Positions 1 through 5,670 of a stretch of 7,257 bases of DNA are shown here, one piece after another. The stretch covers positions 1-7,257 of the forward strand of contig DXYE01000129.1 of the NCBI GenBank assembly GCA_019415985.1. The letters run 5' to 3'. The notes below the pieces were generated by a model, which searched no databases, had not been told where the DNA came from, and saw only the letters and a program-made list of their open reading frames with translations. Made by a program: the position numbers and the translations under genes. The first letter of the stretch is position 1. Every line of letters begins with the position of its first letter. This DNA is from Clostridiales bacterium. GTDB lineage: Bacteria > Bacillota > Clostridia > Oscillospirales > CAG-272.

Positions 1-554
1 CAATTAATAGGAGTAAAAGAATCAGCAGCATATTTTCGGAGAAGGTTATATGAAACGATTGATGATCAATATAAAAAAAGAAGTAATATTTTTGAAAAAA
101 CCATATTGGCAGGAAACCTGTAAACACTGTGATATCCGTATATTTTACCCAAAGTATGATAGATGCAGTGTCAGAAGGAAAATCATAGTGGGATGTATAC
201 TAAATCATTATGATATTTTTACTCATACTTATTTCAATGATCATCATTCAAAATGTATTCGAACATTTATATAACGAACCAAAGCTTGTAAAGATAAACA
301 GAAACATTAACAAAGATATCTATAACAAAATTTTACGAACGGATTATCAATATTTTGACGATCCGCAATTCTATAATAATTTCACTTGGGCTATCAATGA
401 ATACTGTACAAAAGCCAATGAAGCCCGTTGCTTATTTTTGAATATTTACAGATCCGTATCGACAATTATATCAATGATTGCGTTCATCGCCGCTGTGGGC
501 CCCCTTTTGATTTTGTTCACTATGATACAAATGGGTTTAACCATCTATATTTGA
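1..554 (+). pseudogene. decayed ABC exporter half-transporter, N-terminal membrane domain only
   Basis: This is the remains of an ABC transporter permease-ATPase of the same general kind as the intact pair downstream. From about 123 the third frame reads VYFTQSMIDAVSEGKS, which lines up with YFSAKLIDALYAGDK in the intact protein at 2718-4529. It then meets TAG (186-188) and TAA (201-203). From 204 it is open to TGA (552-554), giving a hydrophobic segment followed by KINRNINKDIYNKIL and YFDDPQFYNNFTWAINEY, the typical first intracellular loop of such exporters, and another membrane segment (IAAVGPLLILFTMIQMG). Upstream, bases 1-120 are open in a different frame up to TAA at 121-123, so a frameshift lies near 121. 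The C-terminal membrane helices and the whole ATPase domain are missing. Family assignment rests on motif comparison within the window. The true 5' end is outside the window. Confidence 0.72.
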
Positions 555-578
555 TATGAAGCGAAATAAATGTATAAT
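551..578 (+). promoter_or_regulatory. candidate sigma-A promoter (TTGATA-N16-TATAAT)
   Basis: TTGATA (551-556) matches the -35 consensus at five of six bases. It is followed after 16 bases by a perfect TATAAT (573-578). The -35 overlaps the TGA stop of the decayed ABC frame. Transcription would start near 585, inside the purine-rich stretch GGGAGAGG before the small frame at 595. The promoter would therefore make a very short leader for that frame, and may matter more for the ABC pair at 835. Inferred from sequence only. Confidence 0.5.
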
Positions 579-594
579 TAGGGAGAGGATAATT

Positions 595-795
595 ATGGGA
601 GATCGAGAAAAAACGCAGATAAAGTTATTCCAAACAAAGGGGGTTGATTCAATTGAAAAAATGAACAACTATTTAATCACCAATGGTATAAATCGTCATC
701 AAGTAATAAAAATTGAGATCGGATATATATAAAACGCGATGAATGAATTGGAGACCGTGATAACGCTTGTATATAACGATGAGTGGAAAAAATAA
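595..795 (+). pseudogene. small Cse60-like reading frame (66 codons) interrupted by one TAA
   Basis: A frame starts at ATG 595, about 6 bases after GGGAGAGG (581-588). It reads MGDREKTQIKLFQTKGVDSI and onward for 45 residues to TAA at 730-732. The same frame continues with no other stop for 20 more residues (NAMNELETVITLVYNDEWKK) to TAA at 793-795. The pattern is an initial beta strand (IKLF), a short helix (EKMNNYLI), a strand (VIKIEIGY) and a final strand (VITLVYN). This resembles the small sporulation protein Cse60 / DUF2758-like family, about 60 residues long, where the last strand usually ends in a hydrophobic-IY motif. The family call is from memory of the pattern and is uncertain. That the two halves belong together is better supported, because they share one frame and the sum has a sensible length. 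It could instead be an intact 45-residue peptide, 595-732. Confidence 0.45.
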
Positions 796-798
796 CAT

Positions 799-816
799 TA
801 AAATTCATTAATTTTA
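799..816. repeat. AT-rich inverted repeat before the first ABC gene
   Basis: TAAAATT (799-805) and AATTTTA (810-816) are perfect inverted arms around a 4-base loop. The repeat lies 18 bases before the ATG of the 628-aa ABC protein. It may be an operator or simply AT-rich chance; there is no T-tract that would make it a terminator. Confidence 0.35.
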
Positions 817-834
817 CGTACGGAATGATGAAAT

Positions 835-2721
835 ATGAGAGGCGAACTTAATGCAGCTGACCTTGCGTGGAAAACGAGAGGAACATTGAATTGCTATGAG
901 AAAAACAAAAAAAAGCCATATAAATCAATTATAAGTAATATTTTTTGGAGCATTCGCGGTCAAATAAAGTATTCACCGTGGGCTCTCATAATACTGCTTG
1001 TCGGGATTTTCATCAATATCGGACTTTCTTATGCGGCAATCTATCTTCCGTCTCTCGTCGTCGCAGAGGTGACGCAGAGGCAGACGCTCGCGCATGCTGC
1101 GCTGCATGTCGGACTTGTGATGGCGGCTATTCTTGTGGGAAATCTTATAAAAGAGGCGTTTTCTTATGTGAAATCAGGTGCGCTCGGAATTTACCGTTGT
1201 AACATCACCTGCGATCTCAACCGCAAGTCGCTCAATTGTTTTTATCAGTTGTATAAAAGCAGTAAAATGCGAGATCTTTTGAGTAAGGCAGAGCGCGCTA
1301 CGCAGCAGTGGAACGGCGTTCAGCCGATGACGGATTTGCCACGACAGGTTTGCAGCCTTGCGGAAAGCGTCGTTTGCTATTTCCTTTTCGGCACGGTTAT
1401 TTCTTTTGTCAGCCCATGGCTTGTGCCGATACTTACTCTCGCGCCCGTCATCAACCTGGTTTGTGCGCGCGCATATCAAAAATGGGAATACCGCAATAGG
1501 GATAAATGGACTTCTGTTGACAGAAGATTGGATTATGTTCAAAGAAAGCCCGGTGATTTTGGTTGCGCAAAAGATATTCGCATCTATGGAATGGCAACGT
1601 GGTTTCGCAAAACTTACGGTATGCTATGCAAGGAACGAAGAAATTGGGATAAAAAGCTCACTCTTCGCAGCTTTCTTTCGCAGATAGCAAATCTCGCCGT
1701 CATTCTTATCCGTGACGGCATGGCATATGCGATACTAATCGCAATGTTTCTTCGGAACGAAATTACCGTCGATGAATTCGTGCTGTACTTCGCTGCAATA
1801 TCATCGTTCGCAACATGGGTAGGAAACATCATAGGCAGTTGGAATTCACTTCATTCTACTAGCCTTTCGGTATGCGATCTGCGCGAATATCTCGATTTTC
1901 CGGAGCACGACGGCACGGGCGAGGCAGATATCAGGGATTATTTATCATCACCGCCGGAAATTGTATTTGACAATGTATGTTTTCGCTATGAGAACGCCGA
2001 GTCTGATACGCTTCACAATATCAATCTAACGATAAAAGCAGGCGAAAAAATCGCAATTGTCGGGCTTAACGGTGCTGGCAAGACAACGCTTGTTAAGCTC
2101 CTTTGTGGGCTTTATTTGCCAACCTCCGGTGAAATTCGCATAAATGGCACCCCCATCGGCAAATTTTTACGCAACGACTATTATAAACTGTTTTCTGCTG
2201 TGTTTCAGGATGTAAAAACGGCGTTTTTTTCACTAGCCGAGACAGTCTCATGCGTGTCGGAGGATAAAACGGATATGTCCCGTGCCGAAGAATGTATGCG
2301 ACGAGCAGGACTCGGCGATAAAATTGATGCGCTTCCGAATGGTATTCACACAAAGCTCGACAAGCAAGTAAACCACGATGGTACAGAACTTTCGGGCGGC
2401 GAGACGCAAAAGCTGTTGCTTGCCCGCGCACTTTACAAGGACGCCCCGATGTTCGTACTTGACGAGCCGACAGCTGCCCTCGACCCGATTGCCGAAAATA
2501 AAATTTACATAAATTACAACGAAATGTCAAGTAATAAAACGGCCCTGTTTATTTCCCACCGTCTTGCCTCGACGCGCTTTTGTGACCGTGTGCTGTTTCT
2601 TGAAAACGGCGCGATTGTCGAGGAGGGAACGCACGATGAGCTTGTTCGCGCAGGAGGAAAATATGCTGAACTTTTCGCGCTGCAAAGTTCATGGTATAAG
2701 AAAGGAAGCGATTTAAAATGA
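835..2721 (+). CDS. ABC exporter half-transporter, permease-ATPase fusion (first of pair)
   Basis: This is a membrane exporter subunit with a fused transmembrane domain and ATPase (COG1132/MdlB type), 628 aa. Membrane segments appear near residues 48-75, 88-108, 175-192, 194-212, 283-306 and 314-334. The loop AKDIRIYGM (245-253) is typical of the family. The ATPase domain (about 372-615) has Walker A GLNGAGKTT (410-418, K416), Q-loop Q458, signature LSGGE (519-523), Walker B MFVLDEP (539-545, catalytic E544) and switch H575, all intact. It overlaps the next gene by ATGA, so the two are translationally coupled and should form a heterodimer. The substrate is unknown; drugs, peptides and lipids are all possible in this family. 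The ATG at 835 is the first after in-frame stops, but it has only a weak GGAA upstream. The first 25 residues look unlike relatives, so the true N-terminus is doubtful (see the A8 tract at 907). Confidence 0.92.
   Translation: MRGELNAADLAWKTRGTLNCYEKNKKKPYKSIISNIFWSIRGQIKYSPWALIILLVGIFINIGLSYAAIYLPSLVVAEVTQRQTLAHAALHVGLVMAAILVGNLIKEAFSYVKSGALGIYRCNITCDLNRKSLNCFYQLYKSSKMRDLLSKAERATQQWNGVQPMTDLPRQVCSLAESVVCYFLFGTVISFVSPWLVPILTLAPVINLVCARAYQKWEYRNRDKWTSVDRRLDYVQRKPGDFGCAKDIRIYGMATWFRKTYGMLCKERRNWDKKLTLRSFLSQIANLAVILIRDGMAYAILIAMFLRNEITVDEFVLYFAAISSFATWVGNIIGSWNSLHSTSLSVCDLREYLDFPEHDGTGEADIRDYLSSPPEIVFDNVCFRYENAESDTLHNINLTIKAGEKIAIVGLNGAGKTTLVKLLCGLYLPTSGEIRINGTPIGKFLRNDYYKLFSAVFQDVKTAFFSLAETVSCVSEDKTDMSRAEECMRRAGLGDKIDALPNGIHTKLDKQVNHDGTELSGGETQKLLLARALYKDAPMFVLDEPTAALDPIAENKIYINYNEMSSNKTALFISHRLASTRFCDRVLFLENGAIVEEGTHDELVRAGGKYAELFALQSSWYKKGSDLK
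907..914 (+). other. A8 homopolymer at the 5' end of the first ABC gene
   Basis: Eight consecutive A bases lie 72 bases into the annotated frame. An ATG at 896, in the other frame, reads MRKTKK before the tract. One additional A, or a -1 slip, would join it to KPYKSIISNIFW of the main frame. The result would be a short lysine-rich N-terminus, more like those usual in this family. Confidence 0.4.
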
Positions 2722-4529
2722 ATCTTCGGGAGCATATTCAAATATCGAAAAGAGCGCTTAAAATGATGCTCACAATGAGCAAGACGTATACCTATAGCCT
2801 TATTTTCGGCTCATTTCTCAGCGCTGTGGCGCCCTACATCCCAATTTATTTTTCGGCAAAGCTTATCGACGCGCTTTATGCCGGAGATAAAATCCAAACG
2901 CTTGTGCTTTACGCCGCTCTGGCTGTCGGGCTTACTTTCTTTCTTTCGCAGATGATAAGCTATCTTTCGTCCCTCCGTTCGCAAGCCGAAAATGAAATGT
3001 ACCGCGCGGAAAGTTGGATGTTTTCCGACAAGGCCATGGATATGGCGTATGAATCAATAGAGGACCGAGACGTAAAGCTGTTGCTCGAGCGCATAAAAAA
3101 AGAGACGCAGACGGGCTTCAACCGTTTTTATCTCTATCAGTGCGTCGAAAGGATAATATCAAACACGACACAGATAACGGCTTCCGTGTCCTTAACGCTT
3201 TCGTTTTTCTTGCTTCCGTCTGTTCAGTTTTACCTTAAGCTTCTGCTTATTGGGGGTATTATTCTAACGATCGCTTGCAGTATTTTTTCTACGAAAAAAA
3301 GCAGTGACCTGCAAGGAGTGCTTATGGCGGACTGCGTTGACGCAAATATATATACGACGAGATATGACGAATATACGCATGATTACAGTGCCGGCAAGGA
3401 TATAAGGCTCTACGGCATGGCTGACGTACTTGCATCGAATATGGAAAAATACGACAGGACGCTGTATGAAAAATTCTTAAGGACAAATATAAAACAAGCT
3501 TTGATTTCTCTGCCACACACTTTTTTCAGTGATGCCTTGAAGTTTGGAACATATCTTGTTCTAATTTCAGCCGCACTTGCTGGAACGGTGACAGTTGGTT
3601 CAATCGCGAAGTACGTTTCCTGCCTCATGCTGCTTTTGTCGGCTGTCACGGGGCTTGTGAAGAGCATTCAGCTTTCATTTGTCAATCACACCTATTTGAA
3701 ACGCTATTTTTCGTATTTCGACATTCCAAACAAAATAGATAAAGGCTCACTCACAGTTGAAAAAATCAATGAAAATGAATATTTTGTGGAATTCTGCAAT
3801 GTTAGCTTTAAATATCCGAATACCGAAGCGTACGCACTGCGCCACGTCAACATCAAACTGAAGGTCGGTGAAAAACTTGCGGTTGTCGGTATGAACGGAA
3901 GCGGAAAGACAACGTTTGTAAAGCTTCTCTGCCGCCTTTATGACCCTAACGAGGGCGAAATTCTCCTGAACGGCATTAATGTTAAAAGATACGATTATGA
4001 CGAATATATGCGCATTTTTTCTGTAGTTTTTCAGGATTTTAAGCTGTTTCCGTTCCCACTCGGTCAAAATGTTGCAGCTTCCTTGAATTATGACAACGAA
4101 AAGGTTGTCGCCTGCCTTGAAAAAGCAAACTTTAGCGAGAGGCTAAAAGCGATGCCAGAAGGCACAGAAACATATCTCTACAAGGAACTCGACGAAAACG
4201 GCGTTGAGATTTCCGGCGGTGAGGCGCAAAGAATCGCCCTTGCCCGCGCACTTTACAAGGATGCGCCGTTTATCGTACTTGACGAGCCGACATCAGCCTT
4301 AGATCCCGTTGCAGAAGCGGAGGTTTACAAGAACTTCAACAATATCGTAGGCGATAAAACCGCAATTTACATTTCTCATCGCCTCTCCTCTTGCCGTTTT
4401 TGTGACAACATAATAGTCTTCGACGAAGGAAAAATCGTTCAGCGTGGCAGCCATGAGACCCTCGTCGCAGACGAAAGCGGCAAATATTTTGAACTGTGGC
4501 ATGCGCAGGCTCAGTATTATGCAGATTAA
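2718..4529 (+). CDS. ABC exporter half-transporter, permease-ATPase fusion (second of pair)
   Basis: This is the partner subunit of the preceding gene, 603 aa, with the same architecture. The membrane domain covers about residues 20-320, with hydrophobic segments near 26-48, 62-84, 152-168, 172-190 and 270-315. The coupling-type loop GKDIRLYGM is at 226-234. The ATPase domain (about 350-600) has Walker A GMNGSGKTT (391-399, K397), Q-loop Q439, signature ISGGE (498-502), Walker B LDEP with D522 and catalytic E523, and switch H554. Both ATP sites of the heterodimer therefore appear catalytically complete, unlike exporters with one degenerate site. The start ATG overlaps the previous TGA, and AGGAA (2703-2707) serves as ribosome site. 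No substrate, regulator or peptide gene lies next to it in this window. The stop region overlaps an antisense decayed frame. Confidence 0.92.
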   Translation: MNLREHIQISKRALKMMLTMSKTYTYSLIFGSFLSAVAPYIPIYFSAKLIDALYAGDKIQTLVLYAALAVGLTFFLSQMISYLSSLRSQAENEMYRAESWMFSDKAMDMAYESIEDRDVKLLLERIKKETQTGFNRFYLYQCVERIISNTTQITASVSLTLSFFLLPSVQFYLKLLLIGGIILTIACSIFSTKKSSDLQGVLMADCVDANIYTTRYDEYTHDYSAGKDIRLYGMADVLASNMEKYDRTLYEKFLRTNIKQALISLPHTFFSDALKFGTYLVLISAALAGTVTVGSIAKYVSCLMLLLSAVTGLVKSIQLSFVNHTYLKRYFSYFDIPNKIDKGSLTVEKINENEYFVEFCNVSFKYPNTEAYALRHVNIKLKVGEKLAVVGMNGSGKTTFVKLLCRLYDPNEGEILLNGINVKRYDYDEYMRIFSVVFQDFKLFPFPLGQNVAASLNYDNEKVVACLEKANFSERLKAMPEGTETYLYKELDENGVEISGGEAQRIALARALYKDAPFIVLDEPTSALDPVAEAEVYKNFNNIVGDKTAIYISHRLSSCRFCDNIIVFDEGKIVQRGSHETLVADESGKYFELWHAQAQYYAD

Positions 4530-4852
4530 TAAACAGTGACTTTAGAATAAATTTCCGCAACGTACTTTTCTGACCGCAGATATACCTTTTATACTGCCCC
4601 CATTTCCGCCTCTGTGATCTCCTGAGCGACAACAATTACGCAGTTGGATTCTGGACTGTGGTTCCCTCTGGCCTCAGCGTCTGTCTCCCCGTAGGCCGCC
4701 CCGAGGCCATCAGGGTTCGCTTATGGCCTTGCCGCGGACACTTGGATGGATTGGAATTCGATGCTGTATACCGCTTCGATGTCTAAATAGTACGTGGAAT
4801 TCCCCGCAAAGCTTTCAAGTCTTTCAGCTTGAAGGAACGGTAATTCTCTATG
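4526..4852 (-). pseudogene. decayed coding sequence of unknown family, two in-frame TAA codons
   Basis: Read on the minus strand, one frame from about 4852 to TAA at 4526-4528 gives protein-like sequence with only two interruptions, TAA at 4721-4723 and at 4589-4591. Segments are HRELPFLQAERLESFAG, YYLDIEAVYSIEFQSIQVS, then GAAYGETDAEARG, CVIVVAQEITEAEMGAV and finally KVYLRSEKYVAEIYSKVTVY. Codon choice (many GAA/GAG, GTA, GCG and few rare codons) and alternating beta-like hydrophobicity suggest a formerly real gene. No start codon or ribosome site is visible, and its upstream end meets the SASP terminator, so the 5' part is lost. Its tail runs 4 bases into the stop end of the second ABC gene. 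I do not recognise the family; a phage or mobile-element origin is possible but not shown. Confidence 0.5.
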
Positions 4853-4866
4853 TATAAAATAGTGAA

Positions 4867-4896
4867 AGCGGCGCAATCTCTATTGATTGCGCCGCT
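4867..4896 (-). terminator. hairpin terminator of the SASP gene
   Basis: Perfect 12-bp arms AGCGGCGCAATC (4867-4878) and GATTGCGCCGCT (4885-4896) enclose a 6-base loop. It lies 50 bases beyond the SASP stop codon. On the minus strand it is followed by TTTCACTATTTT, a broken T-tract, so this is a plausible but not ideal intrinsic terminator. It may also block read-through from the ABC side. Confidence 0.72.
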
Positions 4897-4946
4897 CTGC
4901 CTTGTACCTTTGGTTTTTTCTTTAACACCGTTTTGGGGTCAGTGAG

Positions 4947-5150
4947 TTATTTGTTGCCCTTCATAGCGTTTTCAGCATTCTCGATCATTTTCTTAACCAT
5001 CTGACCGCCAACAGAACCAGCCTGCTTGGAGGTAAGATCGCCATTGTAACCCTGCTTCAGGTTAACACCAACTTCGTTGGCAGCTTCCATTTTGAACTTG
5101 TTGAGAGCTTCCTTCGCTTCAGGAACCAAAGACTTGTTGCTTCTAGCCAT
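4947..5150 (-). CDS. alpha/beta-type small acid-soluble spore protein (SASP)
   Basis: This is a 67-aa DNA-binding protein that, in this family, coats and protects spore DNA in the forespore and is degraded at germination by the GPR protease. The GPR-site region is MEAANEVGV (residues 21-29), with cleavage expected after E22. The second family motif is SKQAGSVGGQMVKKMI (41-56), the conserved DNA-contacting C-terminal helix region. The length is normal for the family. The start at 5150 (MARSNKSL) is chosen over an in-frame ATG at 5201, because it has GAGGAG (5161-5166 on the minus strand) 10 bases upstream and family members begin here. It is monocistronic, followed by a hairpin terminator, and divergent from the flavoprotein gene. 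Expression is expected late in the forespore from a sigma-G promoter. It implies an endospore-forming host. Confidence 0.95.
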   Translation of the reverse strand: MARSNKSLVPEAKEALNKFKMEAANEVGVNLKQGYNGDLTSKQAGSVGGQMVKKMIENAENAMKGNK

Positions 5151-5171
5151 AATATTCAATCTCCTCTTTGT

Positions 5172-5194
5172 CTGTTCCGTGATACGGAATACAG
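5172..5194 (-). repeat. SASP leader inverted repeat 1
   Basis: CTGTTCCGT (5172-5180) pairs with ACGGA plus ACAG (5184-5194, two unpaired bases at 5189-5190) around a 3-base GAT loop. It lies directly upstream of the SASP ribosome site and so could affect initiation. Confidence 0.5.
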
Positions 5195-5216
5195 AAAACA
5201 TTGTTTTTGAATCGTC

Positions 5217-5244
5217 AAAAGCGTTACATTATGTGAACGCTTTT
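5217..5244. repeat. SASP leader inverted repeat 2, near-perfect palindrome
   Basis: AAAAGCGTT (5217-5225) and AACGCTTTT (5236-5244) are perfect 9-bp arms. The inside, ACAT-T-ATGT plus one G, is itself almost symmetric. Because it is flanked by A and T runs on both strands, it could be a weak terminator in either direction or a protein-binding operator. Confidence 0.55.
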
Positions 5245-5254
5245 CTCGATAACA

Positions 5255-5276
5255 GGAATCTTTTCTTTGAGATTCC
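5255..5276 (-). repeat. SASP leader inverted repeat 3
   Basis: GGAATCT (5255-5261) and AGATTCC (5270-5276) form perfect 7-bp arms around an 8-base pyrimidine-rich loop. It is the most distal of three consecutive hairpins between the SASP start and its candidate promoter. Confidence 0.5.
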
Positions 5277-5281
5277 GAACT

Positions 5282-5310
5282 TATTATGATGCATTTGCTC
5301 AGAAATATAA
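5282..5310 (-). promoter_or_regulatory. candidate sigma-G promoter for the SASP gene
   Basis: On the minus strand, CATAATA (5282-5288) fits the forespore sigma-G -10 pattern CATNNTA. Seventeen bases upstream lies TTATA (5306-5310), which fits the -35 pattern GNATR except for the first base. It would give a leader of about 120 bases holding the three inverted repeats. The match is short and the region AT-rich, so this is tentative. Confidence 0.35.
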
Positions 5311-5375
5311 CTGTAAATTTTTTCTAATCCATATCCGAGCGAGCCATAATATAAATACATTTCCGCATAGGAATA

Positions 5376-5404
5376 TTGACGTAAATATAAGTATGTGTTA
5401 AACT
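5376..5404 (+). promoter_or_regulatory. candidate sigma-A promoter upstream of flavoprotein gene
   Basis: TTGACG (5376-5381) is five of six to the -35 consensus. It is separated by exactly 17 bases from TAAACT (5399-5404), four of six to the -10. It points at the flavoprotein gene but would leave a leader of about 260 bases. Confidence 0.35.
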
Positions 5405-5430
5405 ATACACAAAAAATATTCTTACATCTG

Positions 5431-5450
5431 TCTTTTAATCTCTTTTAATC
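5431..5450. repeat. perfect 10-bp tandem repeat
   Basis: TCTTTTAATC occurs twice in a row with no spacer (5431-5440, 5441-5450). Two copies could form paired binding sites or a recent slippage duplication. Confidence 0.7.
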
Positions 5451-5482
5451 AAGGTTTAAACATTGGTGCAAAACATTTCGCA

Positions 5483-5488
5483 TATAAT
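5483..5488 (+). promoter_or_regulatory. perfect TATAAT -10 box, weak -35
   Basis: TATAAT at 5483-5488 lies within CATATAATA (5481-5489), which also fits the sigma-K -10 pattern CATANNNTA. No good -35 is seen at normal spacing (ACATTG at 5460-5465 is poor). It is closer to the flavoprotein start than the 5376 candidate. Confidence 0.3.
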
Positions 5489-5572
5489 AACCAGAAAACT
5501 GCCCGCGCCTGTGTTAAAAAAAGCCTATTTTAATATGATTCTTAAAATATGGTAAAGATTTAGCGTATCTTA

Positions 5573-5585
5573 GGTGAAATTCACC
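5573..5585. promoter_or_regulatory. 13-bp palindrome, possible operator
   Basis: GGTGAA (5573-5578) and TTCACC (5580-5585) are perfect inverted arms around one base. The site lies about 85 bases before the flavoprotein start, where a repressor or activator could act. There is no T-tract. Confidence 0.35.
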
Positions 5586-5657
5586 GTTTACAGCATAACA
5601 GTTTAATGATATCCGCAGCCACAGCGAAGCAAATAAGAGTCAAAATTAAAATGATCT

Positions 5658-5663
5658 GGAGGA
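5658..5663 (+). promoter_or_regulatory. strong ribosome binding site deciding a TTG start
   Basis: GGAGGA ends 7 bases before TTG at 5671. This fixes the TTG as the start, since no ATG in that frame precedes the conserved FAD-binding motif. Confidence 0.85.
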
Positions 5664-5670
5664 TCCCTTT

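Larger units (their letters stand above)
5311..5657. other. AT-rich intergenic region between divergent genes
   Basis: I find no convincing gene here on either strand. It contains two candidate promoters for the flavoprotein gene (5376-5404 and 5483-5488), a 10-bp tandem repeat (5431-5450) and a 13-bp palindrome (5573-5585). I see no tRNA, riboswitch or T-box signature. Confidence 0.6.

Noticed and set aside
50..274. A 74-residue plus-strand frame at the left end.
   Set aside because: It lies across the decayed ABC membrane domain in a frame that gives no family motif.
825..851. Mini-frame MMKYERRT ending at a TAATG junction before the first ABC gene.
   Set aside because: It has only 8 codons and no strong ribosome site or recognisable similarity.
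4542..4825. Plus-strand frame opposite the decayed minus-strand gene, also long between stops.
   Set aside because: It has more stops and a Ser/Ala/Pro-rich composition, as expected for the mirror of a real coding frame.
595..4852. Possible stop-codon reassignment, since several broken frames have TAA at plausible Tyr or other sense positions.
   Set aside because: The intact genes use TGA, TAA and TAG as normal terminators and have no internal TAA. The broken frames also show truncation or frameshifts, so ordinary decay explains them.
5151..5201. Longer SASP start at 5201, adding 17 residues.
   Set aside because: The 5150 start has a GAGGAG site and matches where family members begin; the extra segment overlaps a leader hairpin.
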